Source of the DNA: Streptomyces platensis | GTDB lineage: Bacteria > Actinomycetota > Actinomycetes > Streptomycetales > Streptomycetaceae | Assembly (NCBI RefSeq): GCF_008704855.1 | Contig: NZ_CP023691.1 | Location: forward strand, 5,704,001 to 5,768,000 | Direction of reading: 5' to 3' | Length of the DNA stretch: 64,000 nucleotides | Part shown: positions 17,187-26,104 of the stretch, in pieces | Layout: each line of letters starts with the position of its first letter | How positions within the stretch are numbered: the first letter of the stretch is position 1 | The notes under the pieces: model-generated | What the model saw: only the letters and a program-made list of their open reading frames with translations | What the model was told of the DNA's origin: nothing | Databases searched by the model: none | Position numbers and translations under genes: made by a program

Positions 17187-19376
17187 TCAGTCCCGCATCC
17201 CCAACGACCGCTTGAGGAAGTCGACCTGGAGCAGCAGCAGGTTTTCGGCCACCTGCTCCTGGGCCGCCATATGCGTCACCCCGGACAGCGGCAGCACCTC
17301 GTGCGGACGGCCCGCCGCCAGCAGCGCCGAGGACAGCCGCAGCGAATGGGCCACCACCACGTTGTCGTCCGCGAGGCCGTGCACGATCAGCATCGGACGG
17401 TGCGGCTGCACGGCTCCGGACAGCCCCGCGTCCGTGATCAGCGAGTTCTCCGCATAGACCGCCGGTTCCTCGTCCGGGTGGCCGAGGTAGCGCTCCTGGT
17501 AGTGGGTGTCGTACAGCCGGAGATCGGTGACCGGCGCGCCCACCACCGCCGCGTGGAAGACATCGGGCCGGCGCAGCGCGGCGAGCCCGGCGAGATAGCC
17601 GCCGAAGGACCAGCCGCGGATGGCCACCCGCTCCATATCCAGGGGAAAGGATCCGGCCAGCGCCTGGAGGGCATGGACCTGGTCGTCCAGGGCGTACTCC
17701 GCGAGCCGCCGGGAGACCGACTTCTCCCATGCGGGGGAGCGGCCCGGGGTGCCCCGGCCATCCGCGACGATCACCGCGAAGCCCTGGTCGGCGAACCACT
17801 GCGAGGTCAGATGGGCGTTGTGCGCGGCCACCACCCGCTGGCCGTGCGGACCGCCGTACGGGTCCAGCAGCACCGGCAGCGGACCGTCGCCCTCCTGATA
17901 GCCGTCCGGCAGCAGCACGGCACACGGGATCTCCCGTTCCCCGGCCAGGACGAGACGGGGGCGGGCGGTCAGGGACGGCTGCTCGGCGTGCGAACCGATC
18001 GTGGCGAGCACCTTCTCCCCGCCGTCGGCATCCAGCCGCACCACCTCCACCTGGGTGCCGGGCCGCTCCAGCGACGCCTGGGACAGCACGGTCAGCGCCC
18101 CGCCGCGCACCGCGGAGGACACCGTCGCATACGGGCGCTCGCCCACCCGCTCCCAGCCGCCCTGGTCACCGCTGCCGCGGAACCAGGCGCGGTAGACGCC
18201 GATGTCGTGCATATCGGTGCCGCTCGCGGAGAACAGGACATCGTCCTCGCCGATGTCCAGGACGGCCCGGACATGCAGCGGCGCCCCGGTCAGCGGCCGG
18301 TCGCCGACGAACAGCTTGCGCGCACCGCCCTCGTCCGCGATCCGCACCAGCCGGCCGTCCGGCGTCCAGGCCGGCACCCCGGGGAACGGCTCGACCCACG
18401 CCTCGTCCTCGTCCTCGTGCACCGTCCGGGTCGCGCCGGTCGTGGTGTCGACGGTCAGATAGCGCTGGTCGCGCTGGTCGCGGGCCTGTACGAGCAGCAG
18501 CGGCGGCCCGGCCGCGGACCAGTGGACGCGCGCCAGATAGGGGTAGCGCTCGGTGTCCCAGACGATGTCGGTGCGGGTGCCGTCCAGGCCGAGCAGGGTG
18601 AGGGTGACCTCGGCGTTGCGGGTGCCGGCCGCCGGGTAGGCGACCCGGGTGGGCTCCCGGTCCGGATGGGCCGGGTCGGAGATCCACCAGCGCCGCACCG
18701 GCGCCTCGTCGACCCGCGCGGCCAGCACCGCGTCGCTCTCCGGCGACCACCAGAAACCCCGGTAACGCCCCATCTCCTCGGCCGCGATGAACTCCGCGAG
18801 CCCCCAGGTCACCTCGGGCCCGTCGGGCTCGGCCAGCACCCGGTCCGCCCGCCCGCCGGCCGCCGCGCCGCCGTCGCCCTCGTCCGACGTCGCGGCGCCG
18901 TCCACCGGCACCACCCGCAGCCGCCCGTCCGCCACGAAGGCCACCTGCCGGCCGTCCGGTGACGGCCGGGGGTCCACCACCGGCCCCTGGACCGGGAGTT
19001 CACGGGTGGTGCCGGCGCGCAGCTCGGAGACGAACAGCCGCCCCGAGAGGGTGAACGCCGCCAACTCCACGGCGGAGTCCGTCGCATAGCCGACGATGCC
19101 CGCCGAGCTCTCCCGGCTGCGCTCGCGGCGGGCCCGCTCCTGCGGGGGCAGGTCCTCGTCCGCACCGGCCAGCAGGGCCTGCGGGTCGGCGGCCGGGAAC
19201 TCCCGTCCCTCTTCCAGGTCGAGTACCCACAACTGCTGGCTGCGGTCGGTGCCCGCACCGGAGCGGAGGAAGGCGACGCGCGCGCCGTCGGGGGAGAGGG
19301 CGTAACTGCGCGGGGCGCCCAGGGTGAAGCGCTGCGTACGGGCGTACTGCCGCGGGAACGAAGGCTGTCCGGTCAT
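17187..19376 (-). CDS. S9 family (DPP IV-like) serine peptidase
   Basis: The 729-aa product has an N-terminal beta-propeller (DPP IV-type, residues ~30-450) and a C-terminal alpha/beta-hydrolase domain. The nucleophile is in GWSFGG, the acid is in HGLADDNV, and the histidine is in GVTHMA near the end. Such enzymes remove dipeptides or cleave after proline in short peptides. There is no signal peptide, so it is probably cytoplasmic. I chose the ATG at 19376 (MTGQPSFPRQYARTQRF); the frame extends upstream but without conservation. It sits next to two peptide importers, so digestion of imported peptides is a reasonable guess. Confidence 0.92.
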   Translation of the reverse strand: MTGQPSFPRQYARTQRFTLGAPRSYALSPDGARVAFLRSGAGTDRSQQLWVLDLEEGREFPAADPQALLAGADEDLPPQERARRERSRESSAGIVGYATDSAVELAAFTLSGRLFVSELRAGTTRELPVQGPVVDPRPSPDGRQVAFVADGRLRVVPVDGAATSDEGDGGAAAGGRADRVLAEPDGPEVTWGLAEFIAAEEMGRYRGFWWSPESDAVLAARVDEAPVRRWWISDPAHPDREPTRVAYPAAGTRNAEVTLTLLGLDGTRTDIVWDTERYPYLARVHWSAAGPPLLLVQARDQRDQRYLTVDTTTGATRTVHEDEDEAWVEPFPGVPAWTPDGRLVRIADEGGARKLFVGDRPLTGAPLHVRAVLDIGEDDVLFSASGTDMHDIGVYRAWFRGSGDQGGWERVGERPYATVSSAVRGGALTVLSQASLERPGTQVEVVRLDADGGEKVLATIGSHAEQPSLTARPRLVLAGEREIPCAVLLPDGYQEGDGPLPVLLDPYGGPHGQRVVAAHNAHLTSQWFADQGFAVIVADGRGTPGRSPAWEKSVSRRLAEYALDDQVHALQALAGSFPLDMERVAIRGWSFGGYLAGLAALRRPDVFHAAVVGAPVTDLRLYDTHYQERYLGHPDEEPAVYAENSLITDAGLSGAVQPHRPMLIVHGLADDNVVVAHSLRLSSALLAAGRPHEVLPLSGVTHMAAQEQVAENLLLLQVDFLKRSLGMRD

Positions 19377-19516
19377 GGTGCCGAGCCTAGGGGGTTTCGC
19401 ACCGGTCAGGGCAGGGACGGAGCCACCGGGTCCGGCCACGACGGCGGACCGGCTCACCCCGGTCGCGCTCGTGAAGATCATGTGCGCCCCCGCTCTGCTT
19501 CCGTGCTCCGACTTAT

Positions 19517-19526
19517 GCGCTAGCGC
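19517..19526. promoter_or_regulatory. Perfect 10-bp palindrome in a divergent promoter region
   Basis: GCGCTAGCGC lies in a relatively AT-rich patch between the S9 peptidase and the 64-aa membrane protein genes. It may be an operator; there is no further evidence. Confidence 0.3.
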
Positions 19527-19659
19527 GGAAAGTTATGATCCCTTGCGCGTAGTGGGTACGGGGTAAAGAGCCCTTGGCATACCCGGGTGCGCGGGTCGTG
19601 AAGTCGGTCCGGGCACCCTCAACTCTGTCCGGACCGTATGTACTTGGAGGTGAGCCGCC

Positions 19660-19854
19660 GTGGCACTCTCGATTTCGGCGGTGGTGCTGCTGGCGATCAT
19701 CGTCTTCTTGCTTGTCAAGAAGTCTGGACTGAAGGCCCCGCATGCGTTGGTCTGCATGCTGCTGGGCTTCTATCTGGCCAGCTCGTCCATCGCCCCGACG
19801 ATCAAGCAGCTGACGACGAACGTCGCCGGCATGCTCGGGAACATCAAGTTCTGA
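19660..19854 (+). CDS. Small membrane protein, 64 aa, unknown function
   Basis: It starts at GTG 19660 with a good Shine-Dalgarno (GGAGGTGAG at 19646-19653). The product has two hydrophobic segments: residues 3-18 (LSISAVVLLAIIVFLL) and ~28-45 (ALVCMLLGFYLASSS). Codon use is normal for the genome and the ribosome site is strong, so the gene is real. No function is known to me. It lies 110 bp upstream of mshB on the same strand. Confidence 0.75.
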   Translation: MALSISAVVLLAIIVFLLVKKSGLKAPHALVCMLLGFYLASSSIAPTIKQLTTNVAGMLGNIKF

Positions 19855-19964
19855 GCCGCCCCCGACCGGGCCCGCCCGTGGTGGGCCCGTCCGCCGGCCG
19901 GGCACCCGGGTGGCGGACGGGATCGCCTGCGGGCGGCGGACGGGGTGGCTCGTAGGCTGTCGGC

Positions 19965-20951
19965 ATGACCGATCAGCCCGCCCGTCCCCCGCAGCCACCC
20001 GCCGAGGGGAGCGCCTCGCCCGCCGCCTTTTCCCGGCGGCTGCTGCTGGTGCATGCGCACCCCGACGACGAGTCGATCAACAATGGCCTGACCATGGCCA
20101 AGTACGCCGCCGAGGGCGCGCTGGTCACCCTGGTGACCTGCACTCTCGGCGAGGAGGGCGAGGTCATCCCGCCCGAGCTCGCCGCGCTCGCACCGGACCG
20201 CGACGACACCCTCGGCCCGTACCGCGCCGGTGAGCTGGCCGCCGCGATGGCGGCCCTGGGTGTCACGGACCACCGCTTCCTCGGCGGGCCGGGCCGCTAC
20301 CGGGACTCCGGGATGATGGGCGCTCCCCAGAACGACCGGCCGGACGCCTTCTGGCAGGCCCCGCTCGACGAGGCGGCCGGTGAACTGGTGGCCGTGATCC
20401 GGGAGGTCCGGCCGCAGGTCCTGGTCACCTATGACCCGAACGGCGGGTACGGCCACCCCGATCACATCCAGGCGCACCGCGTCGCCATGCGCGGTGCCGA
20501 GCTGGCCGCACGGGCGGACTTCCGGCCGGAGCTGGGCCGGGCCCATGAGATCGCCAAGATCTACTGGAACTGCAACCCCCGGTCGGTGGTCGAGGAGGGT
20601 TTCGCGCGGCTGCGCGCGGCCGGCCACAGCTTCCCCGGGGTGGCCACCGTCGACGATGTGCCGGGCGTGGTACCGGACTCCGAGGTCACGGCGTCCCTGG
20701 CCGGCGACCCCGAGTACGCGGTCGCGAAGTCCGCGGCGATGCGGGCGCACTACACCCAGATCGCGGTGGACGGGCCGTTCTTCGCGCTCTCCAACGACTT
20801 GGGGCAGCCGCTGTTCCGCACGGAGCACTATCAGCTGGTGCACGGCGTCCCGGGCGCCGCGGCGGGGGTCCGGGAGGACGATCTCTTCGCGGGTATCGGC
20901 GAAATGGTGGGTATGGAGGAGAGTGCCCGGATTGAGGAGGCGGCGGAATGA
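19965..20951 (+). CDS. mshB: MshB, GlcNAc-Ins deacetylase of mycothiol synthesis
   Basis: The 328-aa enzyme deacetylates N-acetyl-glucosaminyl-inositol, the second step to mycothiol. The zinc site is recognisable: AHPDD gives His32 and Asp35, and GHPDH gives His167, matching His13/Asp16/His147 of the mycobacterial enzyme. The LG deacetylase (LmbE-like) fold covers residues ~25-270. An extra 24-residue Pro/Ala-rich N-terminus precedes it. The TGA stop overlaps the next gene's ATG as ATGA, so the two are coupled. Confidence 0.95.
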   Translation: MTDQPARPPQPPAEGSASPAAFSRRLLLVHAHPDDESINNGLTMAKYAAEGALVTLVTCTLGEEGEVIPPELAALAPDRDDTLGPYRAGELAAAMAALGVTDHRFLGGPGRYRDSGMMGAPQNDRPDAFWQAPLDEAAGELVAVIREVRPQVLVTYDPNGGYGHPDHIQAHRVAMRGAELAARADFRPELGRAHEIAKIYWNCNPRSVVEEGFARLRAAGHSFPGVATVDDVPGVVPDSEVTASLAGDPEYAVAKSAAMRAHYTQIAVDGPFFALSNDLGQPLFRTEHYQLVHGVPGAAAGVREDDLFAGIGEMVGMEESARIEEAAE

Positions 20952-21469
20952 GCACGGCGAAGGGCGGCGGGAACGCCGGTGAGGGAAACGGCGGCGCGGC
21001 TTCCGGCAAGGGAAAGCGGTCGCGCGCGGGCGGAACGTCCGGTATGCCGTCCGGTGCCCCCGTGGCGCCGCCGGCCGGTTCCGTGCCGGCCGCGCCGCTG
21101 ACGGTGGGACGGGTCGGCATATATGTGCTGCTTCTGGTCGCGGGCGTGCTGGTGGCCGGTGCCGGAACGCTGGTGCAAGCGGCCTGGTTCCCCGGCGGTT
21201 TGGCGCTGGCCCTGGCCGGTGTCGGCGGCCTGTTCTACGGGGGCGGCCGGGCGACCGGCACCTCCGCGGGCGTGCTGGTGCCCGGCGCGGCCTGGCTGGT
21301 GACCGTGTTCCTGCTGCTCAGCAACGTCCGGCCGGAAGGTGACTTTCTCTTCGGCGCGGGGCTCGGCTCGTACATCTTCCTGCTGGGCGGCATCGTGGTC
21401 GCTGTGATCTGCGCCACCGCCCAGCAGATGCGTCCGACGGGCGTCCGGCCCGGCCGAGTTGGCGGATGA
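20948..21469 (+). CDS. DUF6113-like membrane protein coupled to mshB
   Basis: The 173-aa protein has a disordered Gly/Ala-rich N-terminus (residues 1-50) and then four hydrophobic segments, such as VGIYVLLLVAGVLVAGAG. The ATGA overlap with mshB implies translational coupling. Small membrane proteins of this kind follow mshB in Streptomyces; their role is unknown. The family name is from memory. Confidence 0.75.
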   Translation: MSTAKGGGNAGEGNGGAASGKGKRSRAGGTSGMPSGAPVAPPAGSVPAAPLTVGRVGIYVLLLVAGVLVAGAGTLVQAAWFPGGLALALAGVGGLFYGGGRATGTSAGVLVPGAAWLVTVFLLLSNVRPEGDFLFGAGLGSYIFLLGGIVVAVICATAQQMRPTGVRPGRVGG

Positions 21470-21612
21470 CGTGGTCCAAACCGGGACGGATGCCGTGCCG
21501 GTCCGGGTGAACGAACGGGGTCCCGGGGGTTCGCCCGGGGCGGGGGTGTTCGTACGCTCCCCGGGTGGCCGCCCGCGGCGGACAGTATGGTGGTGCGCGC
21601 CGTCGCGCCGCC

Positions 21613-21642
21613 CTGGGGGCACCTCCCGGCCTGTGGCCGGGG
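21613..21642. repeat. Dispersed intergenic palindromic element, copy 1
   Basis: GGGGGCACCTCCC followed by GGCC-CTGT-GGCC resembles a short element common between Streptomyces genes. Related copies here are at 23871-23908, 29661-29692 and 63867-63897. Confidence 0.4.
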
Positions 21643-21684
21643 ATCATCTCTGACGAGCGGCGGAGCCAACCGGGAGAACCTGCT

Positions 21685-23799
21685 TTGAGTCGTGAATCTG
21701 ACAGTTCGTCCTCCGGCCCCCAGGGCCGTGGCGGAGCCGCGTACCCGTCCGGGACGCCGCCGTACGGCTCGCCCAGGGGAGAGGCCGGCGACACACCGGC
21801 GTCCGGTGCCGCGGCGCAGCCGGAGGAGCCCAAGACCGAGACCACGCTGACGACGCGGATCAAGATCAACATTCCGGGGTCGCGCCCCATCCCGCCGGTC
21901 GTGGTGCGCAAGCCCGTCGGTGAGGAGGCCGGCATGAACGGATCGGCTGGTTCCGGCGGTTCCGCCGGATCCCGCGGCACGTCCCGCCCCGCCGAGCGGA
22001 ACGCGGAGCGTACGGCGAACACGCCCCGGCCCGGCGGTCCGGCGGACGAGGCCCCCGCGGGCGGCCCGCCCGAGAAGACCAGCGACTGGTTCGCCCCGCG
22101 CAAGCCGCAGGGCGGCGCCGGTGCGTCCTCGTCCACCGGCTCCCACGCGGTGCCGCCCACCCCGGGCGGTGCCACACCGCCGCGCGCCCCGTCGGGTGCC
22201 AAGCCGCCGCAGCGCCCGGACCTGCCGTACTTCTCCGACAGCCAGGCACCGCAGGAAGGCGCCTCGCCGTTCGACGGCGGTGCCCGGCCGGGCGGCGGCT
22301 CGCCGTTCGACGGCGGCCCGGGTGCCGCCGCCTCGCCCTTCGACGGGGCGGCGCCCGGCGGCGGTACGCCGTTCGACGACCCCGCCGCTCCCGCCCGCGA
22401 CCACTCCCCGTTCGACGCCCCGGCGGGCGGCCCGAGCGGCCCGACGACCGGGCCCGCGCGCGGCAATGCGGCGCTCAACCTCCCGCCCGGCTTCAGCGAC
22501 CCCGGCACCGGCGGCACGCCCCGGATCGACGACACCGCGGAGCTCACCCCGCAGCCGCCGGCGCCGCTCGCCGGGCCGGGCAGCGGTCTCGGCGGCGGCG
22601 TCACCGGCGGACTGCCCACCGCCCCCAAGGGCAAGCGCGGCCCGAAGGCCCCCCAGGGCGGCGGGCCGGGCGGCGCTCCCGGCGGCCGCGGCCGGGTGTC
22701 CGGCGACACGCTGGTCAGCGGCATCCCGAAGATCCCCGGCGACGAGAAGCCGTCGTCCCCGTCGCCGTTCGCACAGGCCCCGGTCGGTGAGGGCGACAGC
22801 GCCGCCCCCAAGCCGCGGCCCAAGATCCCCGAGCCGATCAACCCGCCCAAGAAGGGCCGCAACAAGCTCGTTCTCGTGGGTGTCGGCGTCGTGGTGCTGG
22901 CCGGTGTCGCCTACGGCGCCGGGCTGCTGCTCGACCACGCCGATGTACCCAACGGCACCACCGTGCTCGGGGTGGACATCGGCGGCACCACCAAGGAAGA
23001 GGCCGTCAAGAAGCTGGAGACGGCGCTCAAGGACAGCCGTACCGCGCCGCTCAAGCTCACCGTCGACGGGAAGCCCGCGACCCTCCGGCCCACCACGGCG
23101 GGTCTGGACATCGACCCGCAGGCGACCGTGCGCAGGGCGGCCGGCCGGGACTACAACCCGGTCTCCGTCATCGGCTCGCTGGTCGGCGTGCACCGCACCG
23201 CCGAGCCCGCGGTGGTCGTCGACGACGAGAAGCTGCAGATCGCCCTGGAGAACGCCACCGGGCCCGGGGGTGCCGCCGAGGACGGCGGGATCACCTTCGA
23301 GAACGGCAAGGCGGTGCCGCACTACGGCGCGCCCCACAAGGCGATCGATGTGGACGCGTCCAAGAAGAAGGTCACCGACGCCTACCGCAAGCGCGCCGCG
23401 ACCGGCACCGACGCCCCCGTGGTGCTGGCCGCCGGAACCCAGCAGCCGCAGGTCAGCAAGGCCGCGGTGGACAAGGCGCTGAAGCAGTTCGCCGAGCCCG
23501 CGATGTCCGGCCTGGTGACGGTCCGTACGGACGCGGCGCACACGGTCTCCTTCAGCCCGCAGAAGTCCATCCCGAAGTTCCTGTCGTTCAAGATCATCAA
23601 CGGCGCTCTGGTGCCCTACTACGACCGGCCGGCTCTCAAGCAGCTCTACGGCGACACCTTCAACGGCGTCATGGTCACCAAGGGCGACGGCTCCAAGCAC
23701 CCGGTCAGCGTCGAGGAGGTGGCGAGCGCGGTCGGCAAGGCCCTCCAGGGCACCAGCCCGGCCGAGCGGGTCCAGACCATCGACACCCACGGCAACTGA
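21685..23799 (+). CDS. Disordered, single-span membrane protein with VanW/YoaR-like PG-binding domains
   Basis: The 704-aa product has a ~390-residue Pro/Gly/Ala-rich cytoplasmic part, one membrane span at ~393-415 (LVLVGVGVVVLAGVAYGAG) and an extracytoplasmic region of ~285 aa. That region starts with VPNGTTVLGVDIGG and contains two copies of the peptidoglycan-binding-like fold found in VanW/YoaR proteins (PF12229 type). I chose the TTG at 21685 (LSRESDSS) because GGGAGAA lies 6-7 bp upstream. Five (S/T)PFD motifs occur at residues ~194, 206, 217, 228 and 241. It probably links the envelope to cytoplasmic partners (inference). Confidence 0.8.
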   Translation: MSRESDSSSSGPQGRGGAAYPSGTPPYGSPRGEAGDTPASGAAAQPEEPKTETTLTTRIKINIPGSRPIPPVVVRKPVGEEAGMNGSAGSGGSAGSRGTSRPAERNAERTANTPRPGGPADEAPAGGPPEKTSDWFAPRKPQGGAGASSSTGSHAVPPTPGGATPPRAPSGAKPPQRPDLPYFSDSQAPQEGASPFDGGARPGGGSPFDGGPGAAASPFDGAAPGGGTPFDDPAAPARDHSPFDAPAGGPSGPTTGPARGNAALNLPPGFSDPGTGGTPRIDDTAELTPQPPAPLAGPGSGLGGGVTGGLPTAPKGKRGPKAPQGGGPGGAPGGRGRVSGDTLVSGIPKIPGDEKPSSPSPFAQAPVGEGDSAAPKPRPKIPEPINPPKKGRNKLVLVGVGVVVLAGVAYGAGLLLDHADVPNGTTVLGVDIGGTTKEEAVKKLETALKDSRTAPLKLTVDGKPATLRPTTAGLDIDPQATVRRAAGRDYNPVSVIGSLVGVHRTAEPAVVVDDEKLQIALENATGPGGAAEDGGITFENGKAVPHYGAPHKAIDVDASKKKVTDAYRKRAATGTDAPVVLAAGTQQPQVSKAAVDKALKQFAEPAMSGLVTVRTDAAHTVSFSPQKSIPKFLSFKIINGALVPYYDRPALKQLYGDTFNGVMVTKGDGSKHPVSVEEVASAVGKALQGTSPAERVQTIDTHGN

Positions 23800-23870
23800 C
23801 CGCCGTACCACGCGATATCGCAGGTGAGAGGCCCCCGCAGGGCGTCTGCCCGGTCACCCCGGGAAGACCC

Positions 23871-23908
23871 CTGGGGGGCCTCCCTCATGACGGATGTCAT
23901 GGGGGAGT
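23871..23908. repeat. Dispersed intergenic palindromic element, copy 2
   Basis: TGGGGGGCCTCCCTCATGAC followed by an imperfect inverted copy (GTCATGGGGGAG) lies between the PG-binding-like protein gene and the ABC remnant. Confidence 0.4.
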
Positions 23909-23959
23909 GCTGACAGCCGGCACTGTCGCGCAGCGTGCGGAGGCCGCAAGCTGAACGAC

Positions 23960-24174
23960 ATGACGAGCACAGCGGCCACCGCCGACCCCACCACCGCCGC
24001 GCCGGCGGAGCGAACACCCGTGGTCAGCTTCCGGCAGGTCAGCACGAGTTACGGCGCGGTGCGCGCGGTCTGCGACCTCGACCTGGAGAGGACATGGCCA
24101 TCCCGGCCGGCTATCTGCTGGTCTTCACCGCCGGCGCGGCCGGCCTGTAGCGCAAGGACACCCACAAGGCGTGA
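23960..24174 (+). pseudogene. Remnant of an ABC exporter: ATPase N-terminus joined to permease C-terminus
   Basis: From ATG 23960 the frame encodes the first ~43 residues of an ABC ATPase (PVVSFRQVSTSYGAVRAVCDLDLE), ending before where Walker A should be. At about 24090 the homology passes to another frame, read from 24094, that looks like the very end of an ABC-2 permease: AIPAGYLLVFTAGAAGL, TAG stop at 24148, then RKDTHKA and a TGA at 24172. Permeases of this class commonly end with W-R-(R/K)-D-T, so the TAG looks like a former TGG. The TGA overlaps the sensor kinase GTG as GTGA. About 1.5 kb of two genes appears to be deleted. Confidence 0.7.
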
Positions 24175-25403
24175 GACGCACGACGAGGAAACGTGAGCCG
24201 GCGGACCGCAGTCCCGTGCTGATCGGGCAGCCGCCCCGCACCCGCCGCCAGGCGCTCGGCAAGACGGTGTGGATCTCCCTCTGGCTGCTGTATCTGGCCG
24301 GCCCGGTGAGTGCGCTGCTGCGGCCCGGCGTCCCCACCGCCGAGCGGATCTGGGGCTGCCTCGGGCTCACGCTCTTCGTGCTCTGCTACTTCGTCCTGGT
24401 CTTCCGCCACATCTGGGGCGAGCGGACCCGCTCGGTGATCTACGGCTGCCTGGCGCTGCTGCTGGTGCTGTCCACGGTGCTGTCCTGGACGCTGGACTCC
24501 TCCTGGCTGGTGCTGTTCATCTTCACCAGCGTGGGCTGCGGAGTGGTGCTGCCCTGGAAGCTGTCGCGCTGGTCCATCCCGCTGGTCGCCGTGGTGCTGC
24601 TCGTCGTCGGCGCCCGCGATCCGGACATCCGCGGCTACTACCTCTTCGCCTACGCACTGCCCGCGCTGGGCTGCGGTTTCATGATGGTCGGCGTGCAGTA
24701 CCTGATCCACACGTCCAGGGAACTGCGCGCCGCCCGCGAGGAGGTCGCCCGCCTCGCCGCCAACGACGAACGGCTGCGGCTCTCCCGCGATCTGCACGAC
24801 CTCCTCGGCCACTCCCTCTCCCTGATCACGCTCAAGAGCGAGCTGGCCGGCCGGATGCTGCCCGACCGGCCGGCCGACGCCGCCCGGCAGGTCGCCGACA
24901 TCGAACAGGTCAGCCGGCAGGCGCTGCTCGATGTGCGGGAGGCGGTCTCCGGCTATCGCCGGCCCCGGCTCGCCGTCGAACTGGCCGGGGCGCGGGCCGC
25001 GCTGCGCACCGCGGGCGTCACGGCCGTCGTCGACCCGGCCCTGGAGGACGAGTACCGCGGGCTCGCCGCCGACGGGGAGGGCGCCCTGGCCTGGGCTCTG
25101 CGCGAGGCCGTCACCAACGTCATACGCCACAGCGGTGCCCGCCGCTGCGAGCTGCTGCTCACCGAGGAGTGGGCGGCCGACGGGCGCCGCTGCCTGTGCC
25201 TGACGGTGCTCGACGACGGCACCGGCCCGCCCCGCGCCCAGCAGGACGGCAACGGCCTCAGCGGTCTGCGCGAGCGCCTCGCCCTGGCGGACGGCCGGCT
25301 GGAGACCGGCCCCGCCCCACGCGGCCGCGGCTTCGCGCTGCGCGCCCGCGTCCCCCTCAGCGGCTCCACCACGGAGCCCGCACCGTCCCTCCGAACCCCA
25401 TAG
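24171..25403 (+). CDS. DesK/NarX-type sensor histidine kinase
   Basis: The 410-aa kinase has about five hydrophobic segments (residues ~25-180), a HisKA_3 dimerisation domain with phospho-accepting His in LSRDLHDLLGHSLSLI, and an HATPase_c domain with N-box REAVTNVIRHS and G-box DDGTGPP. The GTG at 24171 overlaps the stop of the degraded permease (GTGA), so it was once translationally coupled to an exporter. ABC exporter plus kinase plus LuxR-type regulator is a common Streptomyces unit, where the sensor reports on a drug or lipid substrate. All key residues are present, so the kinase itself looks intact. Confidence 0.93.
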   Translation: MRRTTRKREPADRSPVLIGQPPRTRRQALGKTVWISLWLLYLAGPVSALLRPGVPTAERIWGCLGLTLFVLCYFVLVFRHIWGERTRSVIYGCLALLLVLSTVLSWTLDSSWLVLFIFTSVGCGVVLPWKLSRWSIPLVAVVLLVVGARDPDIRGYYLFAYALPALGCGFMMVGVQYLIHTSRELRAAREEVARLAANDERLRLSRDLHDLLGHSLSLITLKSELAGRMLPDRPADAARQVADIEQVSRQALLDVREAVSGYRRPRLAVELAGARAALRTAGVTAVVDPALEDEYRGLAADGEGALAWALREAVTNVIRHSGARRCELLLTEEWAADGRRCLCLTVLDDGTGPPRAQQDGNGLSGLRERLALADGRLETGPAPRGRGFALRARVPLSGSTTEPAPSLRTP

Positions 25404-25413
25404 GGTGACCCGC

Positions 25414-26019
25414 ATGATCAGAGTGCTGCTGGCGGAGGACCAGTCGATGGTCCGCGAGGCGCTGGCCGCGCTGCTGTCGCTGGAGGACGATCTGGAGGTC
25501 GTCGCCCAGGCGGCGCGCGGCGACGAAGTCCTCCCCGCCGCACGGGAGCACGCGGTGGACGTCGCCCTCCTGGACATCGAGATGCCCGGACTGAACGGAC
25601 TGGACGCCGCGGCCGCACTGCGCGACGCACTGCCCGCGGTCAAGACCGTCATCCTCACCACCTTCGGCCGCCCCGGCTATCTGCGCCGCGCCATGGAAGC
25701 CGGCGCCGACGCCTTCCTGGTCAAGGACGCTCCGGCGGCCCGGCTCGCCGACGCGATACGGCGCGTGCTGCGCGGCGAGCGGGTCATCGACCCGGCGCTG
25801 GCGGCGGCCGCGCTCGCCGACGGCGCCAGCCCGCTGACCGAGCGCGAGCGCGAGGTGCTGCTGACGGCCGCCGACGGCGCCACCAACGCCGACATCGCCG
25901 CCACGCTCCAGCTGTCCCCGGGCACGGTCCGCAACTACCTCTCCACCGCCATCCAGAAAACGGGCGCCCGCAACCGCACCGAGGCGGTCCGCACGGCCCG
26001 CGACAAGGGCTGGCTGTAG
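25414..26019 (+). CDS. NarL/DesR-type response regulator
   Basis: The 201-aa regulator has a receiver domain with acidic pocket AEDQ, phosphorylation Asp in LLDIEMPG and Lys in LVKDA, then a LuxR-type helix-turn-helix (LTEREREVLLTAADG to NYLSTAIQKTG). I chose the ATG at 25414 (MIRVLLAEDQ), which has GGGTG upstream; a GTG at 25405 would add three residues. It follows the kinase gene by 10 bp and is its obvious partner. Its original target was probably the exporter that is now deleted. Confidence 0.93.
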   Translation: MIRVLLAEDQSMVREALAALLSLEDDLEVVAQAARGDEVLPAAREHAVDVALLDIEMPGLNGLDAAAALRDALPAVKTVILTTFGRPGYLRRAMEAGADAFLVKDAPAARLADAIRRVLRGERVIDPALAAAALADGASPLTEREREVLLTAADGATNADIAATLQLSPGTVRNYLSTAIQKTGARNRTEAVRTARDKGWL

Positions 26020-26104
26020 CCCGACGGGCCGGCGCCGGTCCCGCGCGCGTCGGGACTTTCGTCCCGGTGCGGTCTGCGGCGGAGTCTTGCAGGCTTGAAG
26101 TGTT

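Noticed and set aside
24094..24150. The short frame starting ATG 24094 as a genuine small gene (about 18 aa)
   Set aside because: It has no ribosome site and its sequence matches the end of an ABC-2 permease whose Trp codon became TAG, so it is better read as part of a pseudogene.
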